Assembly (NCBI RefSeq): GCF_000423105.1
Contig: NZ_AUHI01000006.1
Span: 62,001-126,000, forward strand
Direction of reading: 5' to 3'
Length of the DNA stretch: 64,000 bases
Source: Halalkalibacillus halophilus DSM 18494
Lineage (GTDB): Bacteria > Bacillota > Bacilli > Bacillales > Alkalibacillaceae
Of this stretch, positions 8,842-17,250 are shown piece by piece. The position numbers and the translations under genes are program-made. The notes under the pieces are model-generated. The model had not been told where the DNA came from, did no database searches, and saw only the letters and a list, made by a program, of their open reading frames with translations. The stretch's first letter is position 1; the number at the start of each line of letters is the position of its first letter.

Positions 8842-9876
8842 TTACTCCGTTTTGTCTACTACTTCTTGTAAGTTGTAAAGTGTTCGTCCACCTTTTCCAG
8901 TCACTGTTTCAGCTAATTGCATGGAATGAAGGATTGCTTCTTCTGTTGCCTCTACGGTAGCTTCGAAGGCTTGGTCAAGGTCTGCTTCCGGTATACTATG
9001 TAAAATGTTCAATCCTTCTTCCTCACCTTTGCCCTTGTTCGCTGTTGAGAAACCAATTGCGAGATCACCGCTACCATTGCCTAAAAAGGAGCCTGTACGA
9101 CTTAAACCCACTCCTGTGCGCTTAATGATTCGATTCAGCTGGCTTTGAGTTACCGGTAAATCAGTTGCAACAACCATGATGATGGAACCTTGCTCGCTTT
9201 CTGATTCCAATATTTCTAATGATTTTTTCAAACGCTCACCGATAGGGTCTCCATTCATCACAAATGAAGAGAGCTTTCCGAAATTGGTTAAGGTTAAAAT
9301 TCCAATTGTATAATCCCCATGCGAATAAGACACAATTCGCGAACTGGATCCAACTCCGCCTTTTAAATCGAAACACTTCATGCCTCTTCCTGCACCCACA
9401 CTGCCCTCTTCAAAATCCGCGCTCGCATTGTAGAGTGCTTCTATTACATGGTCTGATTTAATATTCATTTTACGAATGTTGTTTAAACTCATATCATTAC
9501 ATTCAGCAACAACCGGATTCACTGTGCCAGTTGTTTCGCCAATCTCTGGATTTGAATGCAGCATATAGGTAGTTAGCCCTCGGTAACAGTCTCCTACACT
9601 TAACGTATTCGTTAATATAATCGGAGTTTCTAATGTTCCTAGCTCATCTATTTGAATCAATCCGGTTGTCTTTCCAAATCCATTGAAGACATGACTAGAT
9701 GCAATGACTTTTTCTTTAAATATGTTTCCTTGATGGGGTTTAATCGCTGTGACGCCTGTTTGAACTTCCCCATCGTTTAAAGTAACATTTCCCACAGTAA
9801 CACCATGTACATCGGTGATTTTATTGTGTTTTCCTCGTTTGAATGAACCTATTTGAATACAGTCTTTTTTCAGCAT
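8842..9876 (-). CDS. P1 family peptidase (DmpA-like aminopeptidase)
   Basis: A 344-residue member of the DmpA/S58 autoproteolytic family of L-aminopeptidase/D-esterases, which cleave themselves into two chains to free an N-terminal nucleophile. Family landmarks are VHGVTVGN (23-30), 'VVAECND' (122-128), 'GSVGAGRGMKCFDLKGGVGSSSR' (158-180) and 'LTLTNFG' (194-200). The segment after TNFG with Ser203/Ser204 is the likely cleavage region, though I cannot fix the exact bond. A GGAGG site precedes the ATG. It lies 15 bp after desR and 12 bp before the amidase gene, which suggests one transcript and possibly linked amide or peptide catabolism. Confidence 0.87.
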   Translation of the reverse strand: MLKKDCIQIGSFKRGKHNKITDVHGVTVGNVTLNDGEVQTGVTAIKPHQGNIFKEKVIASSHVFNGFGKTTGLIQIDELGTLETPIILTNTLSVGDCYRGLTTYMLHSNPEIGETTGTVNPVVAECNDMSLNNIRKMNIKSDHVIEALYNASADFEEGSVGAGRGMKCFDLKGGVGSSSRIVSYSHGDYTIGILTLTNFGKLSSFVMNGDPIGERLKKSLEILESESEQGSIIMVVATDLPVTQSQLNRIIKRTGVGLSRTGSFLGNGSGDLAIGFSTANKGKGEEEGLNILHSIPEADLDQAFEATVEATEEAILHSMQLAETVTGKGGRTLYNLQEVVDKTE

Positions 9877-9891
9877 GCTGCCTCCACACCT

Positions 9892-10488
9892 CTAATTCCA
9901 ACCATTTTCTTTTAGTTTCGCGATTGCTTCAATTCGATTGCTTACTTCTAATTTATCAAAAATTACAGAGATATAATTTCTGACAGTACCATACGTTAGG
10001 TATAAAGACGCTGCAATTTCTTTTGTGCTCTTGCCTTCTGCGATCAGTTGAAGAACTTCAAGCTCACGCGCAGTCAATGGGTTCGCGTCTTCATAAGCGA
10101 GATCAATTAATTCTGGGGCATACACACGCCTTCCATTTCTAATCGTTCGAATCGCATGTGCCAATTCATCACTGGGACTATCTTTAAGTAAATAACCATA
10201 AACCCCAGCCTCTCGTGCGCGGTTAAAATACCCCGATCTTGCAAACGTCGTTAAAATGATTACTTGGCACGGGTGATCTTTTAAATTCTCCGCAGCTTCT
10301 AAGCCAGTTTTAATCGGCATCTCGATATCCATAATACAAATATCCGGTTGTAATTCTTCTACCAGAGCTAACGCTTCTTGGCCGTTCTGTGCTTTTCCTA
10401 CCACTTCCAAATCGTCTTCCAAATCAAGCAATGACCCTAAAGCGCCCAGCAACATCCCCTGGTCCTCCGCTAAAACAATGCGAATCAT
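9892..10488 (-). CDS. desR: NarL/LuxR-type response regulator DesR
   Basis: A 198-residue two-domain regulator: receiver domain (about 1-120) with phospho-acceptor Asp54 in DICIMD, plus acidic E8/D9, and a LuxR-type HTH (about 135-198, LTARELEVLQLIAEGKSTKEI). In B. subtilis DesR the acceptor is also Asp54. It overlaps the 3' end of the kinase gene by 4 bp (ATGA) and sits close to a Delta5-type desaturase. In the known system, phosphorylated DesR activates des when the membrane becomes too ordered, for example in the cold. Tandem dyads upstream of des (12841-12878) are the likely target. Confidence 0.9.
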   Translation of the reverse strand: MIRIVLAEDQGMLLGALGSLLDLEDDLEVVGKAQNGQEALALVEELQPDICIMDIEMPIKTGLEAAENLKDHPCQVIILTTFARSGYFNRAREAGVYGYLLKDSPSDELAHAIRTIRNGRRVYAPELIDLAYEDANPLTARELEVLQLIAEGKSTKEIAASLYLTYGTVRNYISVIFDKLEVSNRIEAIAKLKENGWN

Positions 10489-11621
10489 GCTTCTCCCTCC
10501 ACTTGTTGTGACTTTAATATTTTCGGTATGGAAATAAGAACTTTAAATCCTTCCTCACGATCAATGGAAAGTGTTCCATTAACGAAGTCCAAACGTTCTC
10601 GCATACCACGCAATCCATTTTCCTTTTCTAGTACGGACCCTGGTGTCTTACCAATTCCATTATCACTAATTTCAACTTTTAAACCATCTGTAGCTTCATC
10701 TATGATTACTTTACAAGTTGATGCCTGGCTATGTTTTACAACATTCGTTACGGATTCTTTTAAACACATACAGACTATGTCTTCTACTAACGTTGGGGTT
10801 TCTAATAATTGCTGATCTCCTTGAAGGTCAAGCGTGATCTCTGCTGCGTTTAGAATCTTTGAAACATGAATGAGTTCATCTTCTAGTTTGGCACCCCTCA
10901 TGTTTGTAACCATCTCCCGCACTTCTTTTAAAGCCGTACGGGCCGTTTGATTAATGTCGTCTAGTTCTACTTGCGCTTTATCTGTATCTTTCACGATTAA
11001 TTTACTTGCCAAATCACTTTTCAAACCGATCATAGAAAGTTTTTGTCCTAGTGTATCGTGGAGGTCGCGAGCGATTCGTTGACGTTCTTCAAATACAAGA
11101 AGTTCAGAGATTTTCTCATTGGCGAATCGAAGCTCCCCTTCCAACTTTTCACGTTTGATTCGGTTATATGTATTTATAGGTAATAGAATAACCCCTAAAA
11201 TAGTGATCATAATAAACGGAAGTTGTGCGTAAAACATTTCGGTTTGTGTATAAAAGCTACCGTATACAGCCCCTATTGTTGTTGTTAAGTGGATAATATA
11301 AAGTGTTAGAAATCCTGATTTCTTTTGGACATTACCTATGAAATACGCTAAAAATAACGACACATACACATAACCATAAAATAAGGTCATTCCTATACTA
11401 ATAACCATTTTAATCGATGCCCACACATAAACAGACCAACCATCAGACAAGAAGGATAGTCGATAAGCTAAAAAAAATGTAAGAATCAATACAATTCCTA
11501 ACACAATTTCAATGGTTGAGTTTGACCTAAAAATAAAGAAAAACGGAAGAAAACTAAAGATAATCCATACATATATATTTAAACTTAAATTTCTCGGAAT
11601 AATATTGAACCAATTTTGCAT
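10485..11621 (-). CDS. desK: Membrane fluidity sensor histidine kinase DesK
   Basis: I place the start at ATG 11621, with a GGTGGG site before it, rather than the upstream GTG at 11651, giving 378 residues. With this start the phosphorylated histidine in ARDLHDT is His188, the same number as in B. subtilis DesK, which supports the choice. Four or five membrane spans fill residues 15-150, followed by a HisKA_3 dimerisation helix and an HATPase_c domain (NVVKHSQAS, then EISDNGIGK and GLRGMRERL). It senses bilayer thickness or order and phosphorylates DesR. No separate promoter is obvious between the des terminator and this gene. Confidence 0.88.
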   Translation of the reverse strand: MQNWFNIIPRNLSLNIYVWIIFSFLPFFFIFRSNSTIEIVLGIVLILTFFLAYRLSFLSDGWSVYVWASIKMVISIGMTLFYGYVYVSLFLAYFIGNVQKKSGFLTLYIIHLTTTIGAVYGSFYTQTEMFYAQLPFIMITILGVILLPINTYNRIKREKLEGELRFANEKISELLVFEERQRIARDLHDTLGQKLSMIGLKSDLASKLIVKDTDKAQVELDDINQTARTALKEVREMVTNMRGAKLEDELIHVSKILNAAEITLDLQGDQQLLETPTLVEDIVCMCLKESVTNVVKHSQASTCKVIIDEATDGLKVEISDNGIGKTPGSVLEKENGLRGMRERLDFVNGTLSIDREEGFKVLISIPKILKSQQVEGEA

Positions 11622-11685
11622 CTTGTTGTCCCACCAATCTTGACTTGTCACTTTATCATAACACTAATTCACACAGCATAATAAA

Positions 11686-11729
11686 AACTGCGCCTCCATT
11701 AGTTAATGTTTTAACATGGAGGCGCAGTT
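11686..11729 (-). terminator. Strong intrinsic terminator after des
   Basis: A perfect 14-bp stem: AACTGCGCCTCCAT (11686-11699) with ATGGAGGCGCAGTT (11716-11729). On the minus strand it runs into TTTTTAT. It separates des from desK-desR, so the kinase pair must be reached by read-through or by a promoter in the 65 bp between. Confidence 0.85.
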
Positions 11730-11743
11730 CAAATAGTTATTGA

Positions 11744-12760
11744 TTATTGGATTGCTTGTCGATCTTTTATTAAGTGACGAATTGCTTTAAAACTAACAAA
11801 TGTCTTTTTGTTTTCATCATATAACCGGAAACGAATCGATTTTAAACTCGTTTTAAGTGTAATGGTAGTTGCATCTTGAAGTGGTGGCGTCTTTTCGTGT
11901 ACCTGTTCCAAATTATAATTAGGTACTTTTGGGCTGAGATGGTGAACATGGTGGTAACCAATATTCCCTGTCAACCATTGCAACACACGTGGTAGTTTAT
12001 AATATGAACTACCGTCAATTGCTGCCTGGACATAATCCCATTCACTCTCATCTTCAAAGTACGAATCTTCAAATTGGTGTTGGACATAAAATAACCAAAT
12101 ACCAAGAGAGCCTGATACGAACAAGATAATTCCTTGAATAATCGCAAACGCCGGTAAACCTACTAGCCAGATCATTGCTAGAGAGAGTGCTACGATCGCA
12201 ATATTTGTAAGATACGTATTTTTACGTTCTTTCTTTTTGGCATCCTTACGATTCATTCGATTAGTAATAAAGAACATATAAATCGGGCCGAAGCCGAACA
12301 TTACAAGTGGATTTCTGTATAAGCGGTATTGCAGTCGCTTGAATGGAGAAGATTTAACGTATTCTTCCACCGTCATAATCCATACATCCCCTGTTCCACG
12401 CTTATTCAAATTACTACTTGTAGCGTGGTGGATCGCATGCTCTCTTTTCCATTTTTCAAAAGGAAACATCGTGAGGATCCCTGTTATCGTTCCAACCGTG
12501 TTATTTAATTTTCTATTTTTATAAAATGAACCATGACAACAATCATGGAAAATAATAAATATTCTAATGACGAAACCTGCTGCCACAATTGCAAGAGGTA
12601 CAGTTAACCACACGGACAGACTTAAACTGAAATAAGCAAGTGTCCATAAGATTAAAAATGGTGGTAGGGTATTTAATAGCTGCTTTGTGCTAGCTTGTGC
12701 ATCCGCATCTTCGAATGGCTTAATTTTCTTTTTCAATTCCATTAATTTTGCATTTGCCAT
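11744..12760 (-). CDS. des: Acyl-lipid fatty acid desaturase (Des)
   Basis: A 338-residue membrane-bound desaturase that introduces a double bond into membrane phospholipid acyl chains. All three histidine boxes for the di-iron centre are present: HDCCH (about 93-97), HAIHH (about 130-134) and HHVHH (about 272-276). 'HATSSNLNKRGTGDVWIMT' is very like the B. subtilis Delta5 desaturase. About four membrane spans flank the boxes. A GAGGTGATC ribosome site precedes the ATG at ideal spacing. The adjacent desK-desR genes and upstream dyads point to control by membrane order. Confidence 0.93.
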   Translation of the reverse strand: MANAKLMELKKKIKPFEDADAQASTKQLLNTLPPFLILWTLAYFSLSLSVWLTVPLAIVAAGFVIRIFIIFHDCCHGSFYKNRKLNNTVGTITGILTMFPFEKWKREHAIHHATSSNLNKRGTGDVWIMTVEEYVKSSPFKRLQYRLYRNPLVMFGFGPIYMFFITNRMNRKDAKKKERKNTYLTNIAIVALSLAMIWLVGLPAFAIIQGIILFVSGSLGIWLFYVQHQFEDSYFEDESEWDYVQAAIDGSSYYKLPRVLQWLTGNIGYHHVHHLSPKVPNYNLEQVHEKTPPLQDATTITLKTSLKSIRFRLYDENKKTFVSFKAIRHLIKDRQAIQ

Positions 12761-12811
12761 AAGATCACCTCTAATATGTAAATCATTTTTAGTATGCGCT
12801 GAATTACTCTA

Positions 12812-12878
12812 AGTATAAGGGGATTTAAAATTAGTACCTAGTCATGAATGTCAGAACTATCACATGACAAATGTCACA
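12812..12878 (-). promoter_or_regulatory. des promoter region with tandem dyads, probable DesR sites
   Basis: Two related dyads lie upstream of des: TCATGAATGTCA (12842-12853) and ATGACAAATGTCA (12864-12876), 23 bp apart. A TATACT -10 element (minus strand, 12812-12817) lies 17 bp from a poor -35 hexamer, as expected of an activator-dependent promoter. The dyads centre near -43 and -65, inside the -77 to -28 span bound by DesR in B. subtilis (from memory). Confidence 0.65.
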
Positions 12879-12977
12879 TTTATTCACATGTGGTTCTTTA
12901 AATGTTCAAAAATCACGGCCGAATTCAAGCAACGTTATGATATATTTTGATTAGTACAAATAAAGGAGTTTTTATAG

Positions 12978-13466
12978 ATGAAAAAATTAATACCATTTAT
13001 TTTATTCATTAGCATGATGCTACTTGCTGCTTGTGGAGATGAGGACACGGAAGAAAGTTCTGAAGCTGATTCCCTAACTCCATTAGAAGCAGAAGTTTTA
13101 ATTGATGAAGAACTCGAAGTTGGGGAAGCTTCCTTAGAAGTACGCGTAACCCACGGCGACGAGCAGGTAGAAGATGCCAACGAAGTAATGTTTGAAGTAT
13201 GGGAAAATGGGCAGAAAGATGCTAGTGAAATGTTAGAAGCTGAGCATACAGAAGAAGGCATTTATCAAGTAGACTACTCATTTGAAACAGACGGGATTTA
13301 TCATGTTCAACCACATGTGACCGCTCGCGACCAACATGTCATGCCGCGACATGATATTGCAGTTGGCGATGCTAATCTAGAAGATATGGGCGAAGTAGAA
13401 GAAACGCATGATATGGACGACATGGACGATGAGGATCACAGTCATGACGACGAAGATGATCATTAA
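12978..13466 (+). CDS. YtkA-like lipoprotein with acidic His-rich tail
   Basis: A 162-residue exported lipoprotein: signal peptide 1-18 ending in the lipobox LLAAC (Cys19), an acidic linker, then a FixH/YtkA-like beta-sandwich (about 40-130, with VRVTHGDEQVEDANEVMFEV and 'GIYQVDYSFETDGIYHVQPHV'). The last 25 residues are almost only Asp, Glu and His (HDMDDMDDEDHSHDDEDDH), a likely metal-binding tail. YtkA-like domains occur beside copper and cytochrome oxidase assembly genes, but none is near here. The gene is monocistronic, with a terminator at 13474-13509. Confidence 0.85.
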   Translation: MKKLIPFILFISMMLLAACGDEDTEESSEADSLTPLEAEVLIDEELEVGEASLEVRVTHGDEQVEDANEVMFEVWENGQKDASEMLEAEHTEEGIYQVDYSFETDGIYHVQPHVTARDQHVMPRHDIAVGDANLEDMGEVEETHDMDDMDDEDHSHDDEDDH

Positions 13467-13473
13467 TATGTAT

Positions 13474-13509
13474 AAAAGGAGATGCAGCGTTTATGCTACA
13501 TCTCCTTTT
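13474..13509. terminator. Bidirectional intrinsic terminator
   Basis: AAAAGGAGATG (13474-13484) pairs with CATCTCCTTTT (13499-13509), with AGC/GCT extending the stem. It is shared by the YtkA-like gene and the convergent CBS-domain gene, which stops 4 bp away. Confidence 0.85.
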
Positions 13510-13512
13510 TAT

Positions 13513-13947
13513 TTACCCTTGTAAATTGACACCTGGGTTCGATATATTTGAAAGGGCTTCGCCTGCTTCATTTCGGTAAATATCTTGTCTAGCAAGGTCC
13601 CCGATCGATAACATCCCAACGAGTTGTCCATTTTCTACTATTGGAAGTCGTCTTACTTGATGTTGCGCCATAATTTGAGCTGCTTGATGTACATCCATTC
13701 CAGCCTCACACGTGGTCAATTGATCGCTCATGCAATTTCCAATTGGACAGTCCGCTTGGAAACCTTGTGCAGTTGCTCTTAACGTAATATCACGATCCGT
13801 AAGAATACCTCTTAACTCTCCATTTTCCACTACTGGTATTGCACCAATATCATGTTGTGCCATAAGTGTTGCCGCTTCTTGGACAGTTTGGTTCGGTGTC
13901 ACACTCAATACATTATTCGCCATCAGCTCACGAATTTGTTGATTCAT
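13513..13947 (-). CDS. Tandem CBS-domain protein
   Basis: A 144-residue protein made of two CBS motifs (about 5-60 and 70-128), each with the GILTDRDI or GMLSIGDLA type end strand. A CBS pair binds adenine nucleotides or similar ligands and acts as a stand-alone sensor. It resembles B. subtilis YhcV in size. Two cysteines (Cys66, Cys71) flank the short GN element between the domains (ADCPIGNCM), which is not part of the CBS fold. The start has an AAGGAGGAATGC ribosome site. It is divergent from the ferritin-like gene, with 116 bp between the starts. Confidence 0.87.
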   Translation of the reverse strand: MNQQIRELMANNVLSVTPNQTVQEAATLMAQHDIGAIPVVENGELRGILTDRDITLRATAQGFQADCPIGNCMSDQLTTCEAGMDVHQAAQIMAQHQVRRLPIVENGQLVGMLSIGDLARQDIYRNEAGEALSNISNPGVNLQG

Positions 13948-14063
13948 TATGCATTCCTCCTTAACAATTCTCTTTTTATCATGCGCAAATTAATTTATAT
14001 TATGTTATTTGTAACAAGTATTTGCTTCCACTTACATAAAATGCAGTGGAAGGGGGATTTATT

Positions 14064-14501
14064 ATGAACTATGATGATACGCTAAGCGAATGGAACAAAC
14101 ATCCACCCTCTAACCTGGTGGACGATTTACTACATGCACTAACTATAGAAAATAATGCGATCGAACAATACACTAAACTAGCTGATATAGCTCCTAATAA
14201 AATAATTCAGGATCAGATTCTTCTTATAAAAGGTGCTGAAACGATTCATTATCGTCACTTTTCTCATTTTTACACACAAATGACTGGCGAAATTTACACA
14301 CCGCAAATCCCCCTGGATATATCCACTTCTTATACGGAAAGCTTGCACGATGCATTTAAAGAAAAACAGAATACCGTGACGTTCTATTATGATTTAGCTG
14401 AACGCTCTAACAATCCATATGTAAAAGAGAAGTTTAGGCGAGCAGCAGTAGATGAACAAAATCATGCGGTATGGCTTTTGTATTTTTTGAATCATAGTTA
14501 A
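14064..14501 (+). CDS. Ferritin-like superfamily protein
   Basis: A 145-residue protein when started at ATG 14064, which has an AAGGGGG site 8 bp before it; an upstream ATG at 14046 lacks one. The residue pattern fits a four-helix ferritin-like bundle: ENNAIEQY (helix 1), GAETIHYRHF (helix 2), 'FYYDLAERS' (helix 3) and DEQNHAVWLLYFLNH (helix 4), with E and ExxH ligands for a di-metal site. Function is unknown; relatives are found as spore-coat or rubrerythrin-like proteins. The stop is immediately followed by array A2, and no terminator of its own is seen. Confidence 0.7.
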   Translation: MNYDDTLSEWNKHPPSNLVDDLLHALTIENNAIEQYTKLADIAPNKIIQDQILLIKGAETIHYRHFSHFYTQMTGEIYTPQIPLDISTSYTESLHDAFKEKQNTVTFYYDLAERSNNPYVKEKFRRAAVDEQNHAVWLLYFLNHS

Positions 14502-14502
14502 G

Positions 14503-14682
14503 TGGGGATAAGTGGATATTTCTAGATATAATAGGCGTTTCGTGATATGCGGATACTTTTCTGGAAATAAGTACAAGTATTCTGGATATCCTTTCGACTT
14601 TTCTTGATATATTTTAAAGCTCGTGGATAAGACTAATTATTTCTGGATATATGCCAACAATTCTGGATATCCTCCCTGACGA
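14503..14682 (+). repeat. Phased intergenic array A2 (TGGATA class)
   Basis: Nine degenerate units. TGGATA-type words start at 14503, 14523, 14543, 14562, 14583, 14604, 14624, 14644 and 14664, spaced 19-21 bp. Typical units are TTCTGGATATCC and CTCGTGGATAAG. The order of unit variants between 14583 and 14670 matches array A5 at 47.3 kb closely and array A3 (inverted) at 31.7 kb. It starts 2 bp after the ferritin-like gene. Confidence 0.8.
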
Positions 14683-14704
14683 TCACTACCTACGCGAACA
14701 TAAA

Positions 14705-14738
14705 AAACACTTCCCAAAACGCGTTTCAGGAAGTGTTT
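14705..14738. terminator. Intrinsic terminator of the ABC exporter operon
   Basis: AAACACTTCC (14705-14714) pairs with GGAAGTGTTT (14729-14738). The loop itself contains the palindrome AAACGCGTTT. On the minus strand it is followed by TTTTTTA. Confidence 0.85.
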
Positions 14739-14747
14739 GCCTATGTT

Positions 14748-16349
14748 CTATCCTTTCAAGTCTCTCCTAGCAAATAAAATCAAGCCAATGACCATAAAAA
14801 TCAACGCTTCGATCGTCAAGCCGCCCCAAGCTAGCCACGAGAAATCTTCTATTGGATATTCTGAGATATACGAAAATGGGGAGAACCATTCTACCCATTC
14901 AGGTAATTGCAATAAGTTACCTAGATACACCAGTGCAAAGGTGTATCCGAGGTAAAGCCAGACAAACCCTTTCCATTTCCCAATCCCCACAAATAACACA
15001 GCAACACCGATCATCATCCAAGTAGCCGGCATGTAATTGATCAATGCTAAATAAATCTCTGAAAAAGTCACTCCACCATCAGTTGTTGAAATTCCAGCTA
15101 CAGCCATTCCGATCCCAGCTAGTGACAACATAATAAAACTTGTGAGAAATGCAATCGAGATATATGTTAGAAAGATTTTCGTCTTGGAGATTGAACCTGC
15201 ATAAATTGATTCCAGTCGGTTAGCCTTCTCTTCTTTAGAAAGTCGAAAAACTGCTTGAATCATTGGAATTGTTGCGAAAATAGCAATGATTACTGCTAAA
15301 TATGCGACGAACTGATGGATGAGATTACCTGCACCAGCTCCGTCAAGTATTTGTCGCATCACTTCAATTTCAGCAACATACGTCTCTGTTTCAGAAAGCA
15401 CAGCTCCGTAAGTCCCTCCGAAAATAAATAATGCTACACCCCAAGAGATGATTTGGGTTCTTTGAAGTCTAAGGGAAAAGCCAAATGGAGTTTGCAAAAA
15501 GGAAGATGCCCCGTCCTTTCCAGCTTTCGTCGGTAGAAAACCTGCCTCTGAATCGCGAATCGCATGTAAATAAAAAGCGATGACCATTATAACTACAGCT
15601 ACACCTAAAGTAAGAAAAATCGTCCACCAATAATTATTTACATATACTTGTGACTCAAGAATCCACCCAAACGGAGAGAACCACGAGATCGTTTCATTAG
15701 TGACATCTCCAATTGCTCTTGTTAAATAGGCAATGCCCAATATTGCAAACGCAAGCCCGACAGTTCCTCGAGAAGTTTCTGCAAGTTGGGAAGTCAAAGC
15801 AGTAATCGCCATGAAAAATATCCCCGTTGTTGCTAAAGCAGCGCCATATAGAAATGACCCTTCCATTCCAACACTTTCTACTCCTAATGCAGATAGTAAA
15901 GCTCCCAATAATATCCCTAACACGAAGTAACTTATTGATAATAAGAGCATCGTAGCAGTCAAACTAGCTAGGCGACCGGTTGGTAACGCTCGAATTAATT
16001 CCAGCCTCCCGATCTCTTCATCTTCTCTCGTATGCCTAGCGACTAGAAGAATGCTCATTACCCCAACCACTAAAGCTGTCATGGCTAACATTTGGTGAGC
16101 CAAAATTGCTCCAAGTGTATAATCTTCTATGCCATAAACTTTTCCTAACAAAGCAATCATCGCAGGATTAACTAATGTTTCAACGATTTGCTGGCGCTCT
16201 GCTGCAGTCGGATAAACGTTTTGAAAAGCAACTAGAGAGAGGATGGTTGCAGCAATAAATGAAACGATCCAAATAGGAATACGGATTCGATCTCTTTTGG
16301 CCTGTAAACGCAGTATCGTACCCGTTCGATGCCACCACGCATGAATCAT
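14748..16349 (-). CDS. ABC-2 type multidrug exporter permease
   Basis: A 533-residue membrane protein with twelve hydrophobic segments in two homologous halves (about 1-265 and 285-533). It matches the large permeases annotated as exporters of polyketide-type antibiotics. It overlaps the ATPase gene by 4 bp. With the ATPase and the TetR repressor it makes a substrate-inducible efflux cassette. The substrate cannot be read from sequence. About 30 residues after the start, repeated motifs such as 'RLELIRALPTGRL' and 'ANRLESIYAGSISK' mark the equivalent cytoplasmic loops of the two halves. Confidence 0.85.
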   Translation of the reverse strand: MIHAWWHRTGTILRLQAKRDRIRIPIWIVSFIAATILSLVAFQNVYPTAAERQQIVETLVNPAMIALLGKVYGIEDYTLGAILAHQMLAMTALVVGVMSILLVARHTREDEEIGRLELIRALPTGRLASLTATMLLLSISYFVLGILLGALLSALGVESVGMEGSFLYGAALATTGIFFMAITALTSQLAETSRGTVGLAFAILGIAYLTRAIGDVTNETISWFSPFGWILESQVYVNNYWWTIFLTLGVAVVIMVIAFYLHAIRDSEAGFLPTKAGKDGASSFLQTPFGFSLRLQRTQIISWGVALFIFGGTYGAVLSETETYVAEIEVMRQILDGAGAGNLIHQFVAYLAVIIAIFATIPMIQAVFRLSKEEKANRLESIYAGSISKTKIFLTYISIAFLTSFIMLSLAGIGMAVAGISTTDGGVTFSEIYLALINYMPATWMMIGVAVLFVGIGKWKGFVWLYLGYTFALVYLGNLLQLPEWVEWFSPFSYISEYPIEDFSWLAWGGLTIEALIFMVIGLILFARRDLKG

Positions 16350-17239
16350 CTCACTTCACCACCTGTATCATAGTGACGCATGAATAAATCTTCTAATTTA
16401 GGCGGAGCGCTTTCTATCTTTAAGACTCCGAAAGTAGAAAGGGAACGCATAACATCATCTAATTTTTCTGTATCTACTTGAAACGCGTATCCGTCTCCCT
16501 CTTGCTCAAATTCATGAACGCCATCCTGATCTGAAAGGTCCATCTCTTTGCTCGTTTCTACATATAGATGCGTACGAGTTAAATGGCGCAATTCACTTAA
16601 GGAACCACTTTCAATAATTGTTCCATTTCGAATGATCCCAATGGTGTCACACAATCGTTCCACCTCAGATAATATATGACTAGAAAGAAGCACACTCTTC
16701 CCTTCCTTCTTAGCTTCCATAATCAAATTTTGAAACGTTCTTTCCATTAAGGGGTCTAATCCTGACGTTGGTTCATCTAAAATATAAAGGTCCGCATCCG
16801 CTGCAAAAGCAGCGACCAATGCCACCTTTTGTCTGTTTCCTTTAGAATAGGTGCCGCACTTCTTCGTTGGGTCTAATTGAAATCTTTTAATTAATTCTTG
16901 TTTACGATCTTGGTCCACTTGGTCGCCTCTTAAACGGATAAAGTAATCAATCACTTCTCCACCCGTAAGATTTGGCCAAAGATTTACATCACCTGGAACA
17001 TAAGCGATCCGTTTATGAATCGAAACCGCGTCTGTCCAGGCATCTTCGCCAAAGATCTCAACGTTTCCACTACTCGCTTTTAAAATTCCAAGAATTATTC
17101 TTATCGTTGTCGATTTACCAGCACCATTTGGACCAATAAACCCAAAGATCTCTCCTTCTTTCACCTCAAAATCTACTCCGCCCAAAGCTTGAAAATCACC
17201 AAAATTCTTTTCCACTTTGTTAACTTTTAATACCGCCAT
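16346..17239 (-). CDS. ABC exporter ATP-binding protein
   Basis: A 297-residue ABC ATPase when started at the second ATG (17239), which has proper spacing from the GGGGG site; the ATG at 17245 is too close. Walker A is GPNGAGKST, the signature YSKGNRQK, Walker B LYILDEP with SGLD, and the switch His is in SSHILSE. The C-terminal extension (about 210-297) is typical of drug-export ATPases of the DrrA/CcmA type. The stop overlaps the permease start by 4 bp, and the TetR gene ends only a few bases upstream. Confidence 0.88.
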   Translation of the reverse strand: MAVLKVNKVEKNFGDFQALGGVDFEVKEGEIFGFIGPNGAGKSTTIRIILGILKASSGNVEIFGEDAWTDAVSIHKRIAYVPGDVNLWPNLTGGEVIDYFIRLRGDQVDQDRKQELIKRFQLDPTKKCGTYSKGNRQKVALVAAFAADADLYILDEPTSGLDPLMERTFQNLIMEAKKEGKSVLLSSHILSEVERLCDTIGIIRNGTIIESGSLSELRHLTRTHLYVETSKEMDLSDQDGVHEFEQEGDGYAFQVDTEKLDDVMRSLSTFGVLKIESAPPKLEDLFMRHYDTGGEVR

Positions 17240-17250
17240 CTTCATACCCC

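Noticed and set aside
12935..13261. A 108-residue Ser-rich open frame opposite the YtkA-like lipoprotein gene
   Set aside because: It is an antisense shadow of an acidic protein (Glu/Asp codons read as Ser/Phe), without a ribosome site; the plus-strand gene has a lipobox and terminator.
14510..14680. Possible family of small regulatory RNAs or hairpin elements in the TGGATA arrays
   Set aside because: No consistent stem can be drawn within or between units; the words repeat directly, not inverted.
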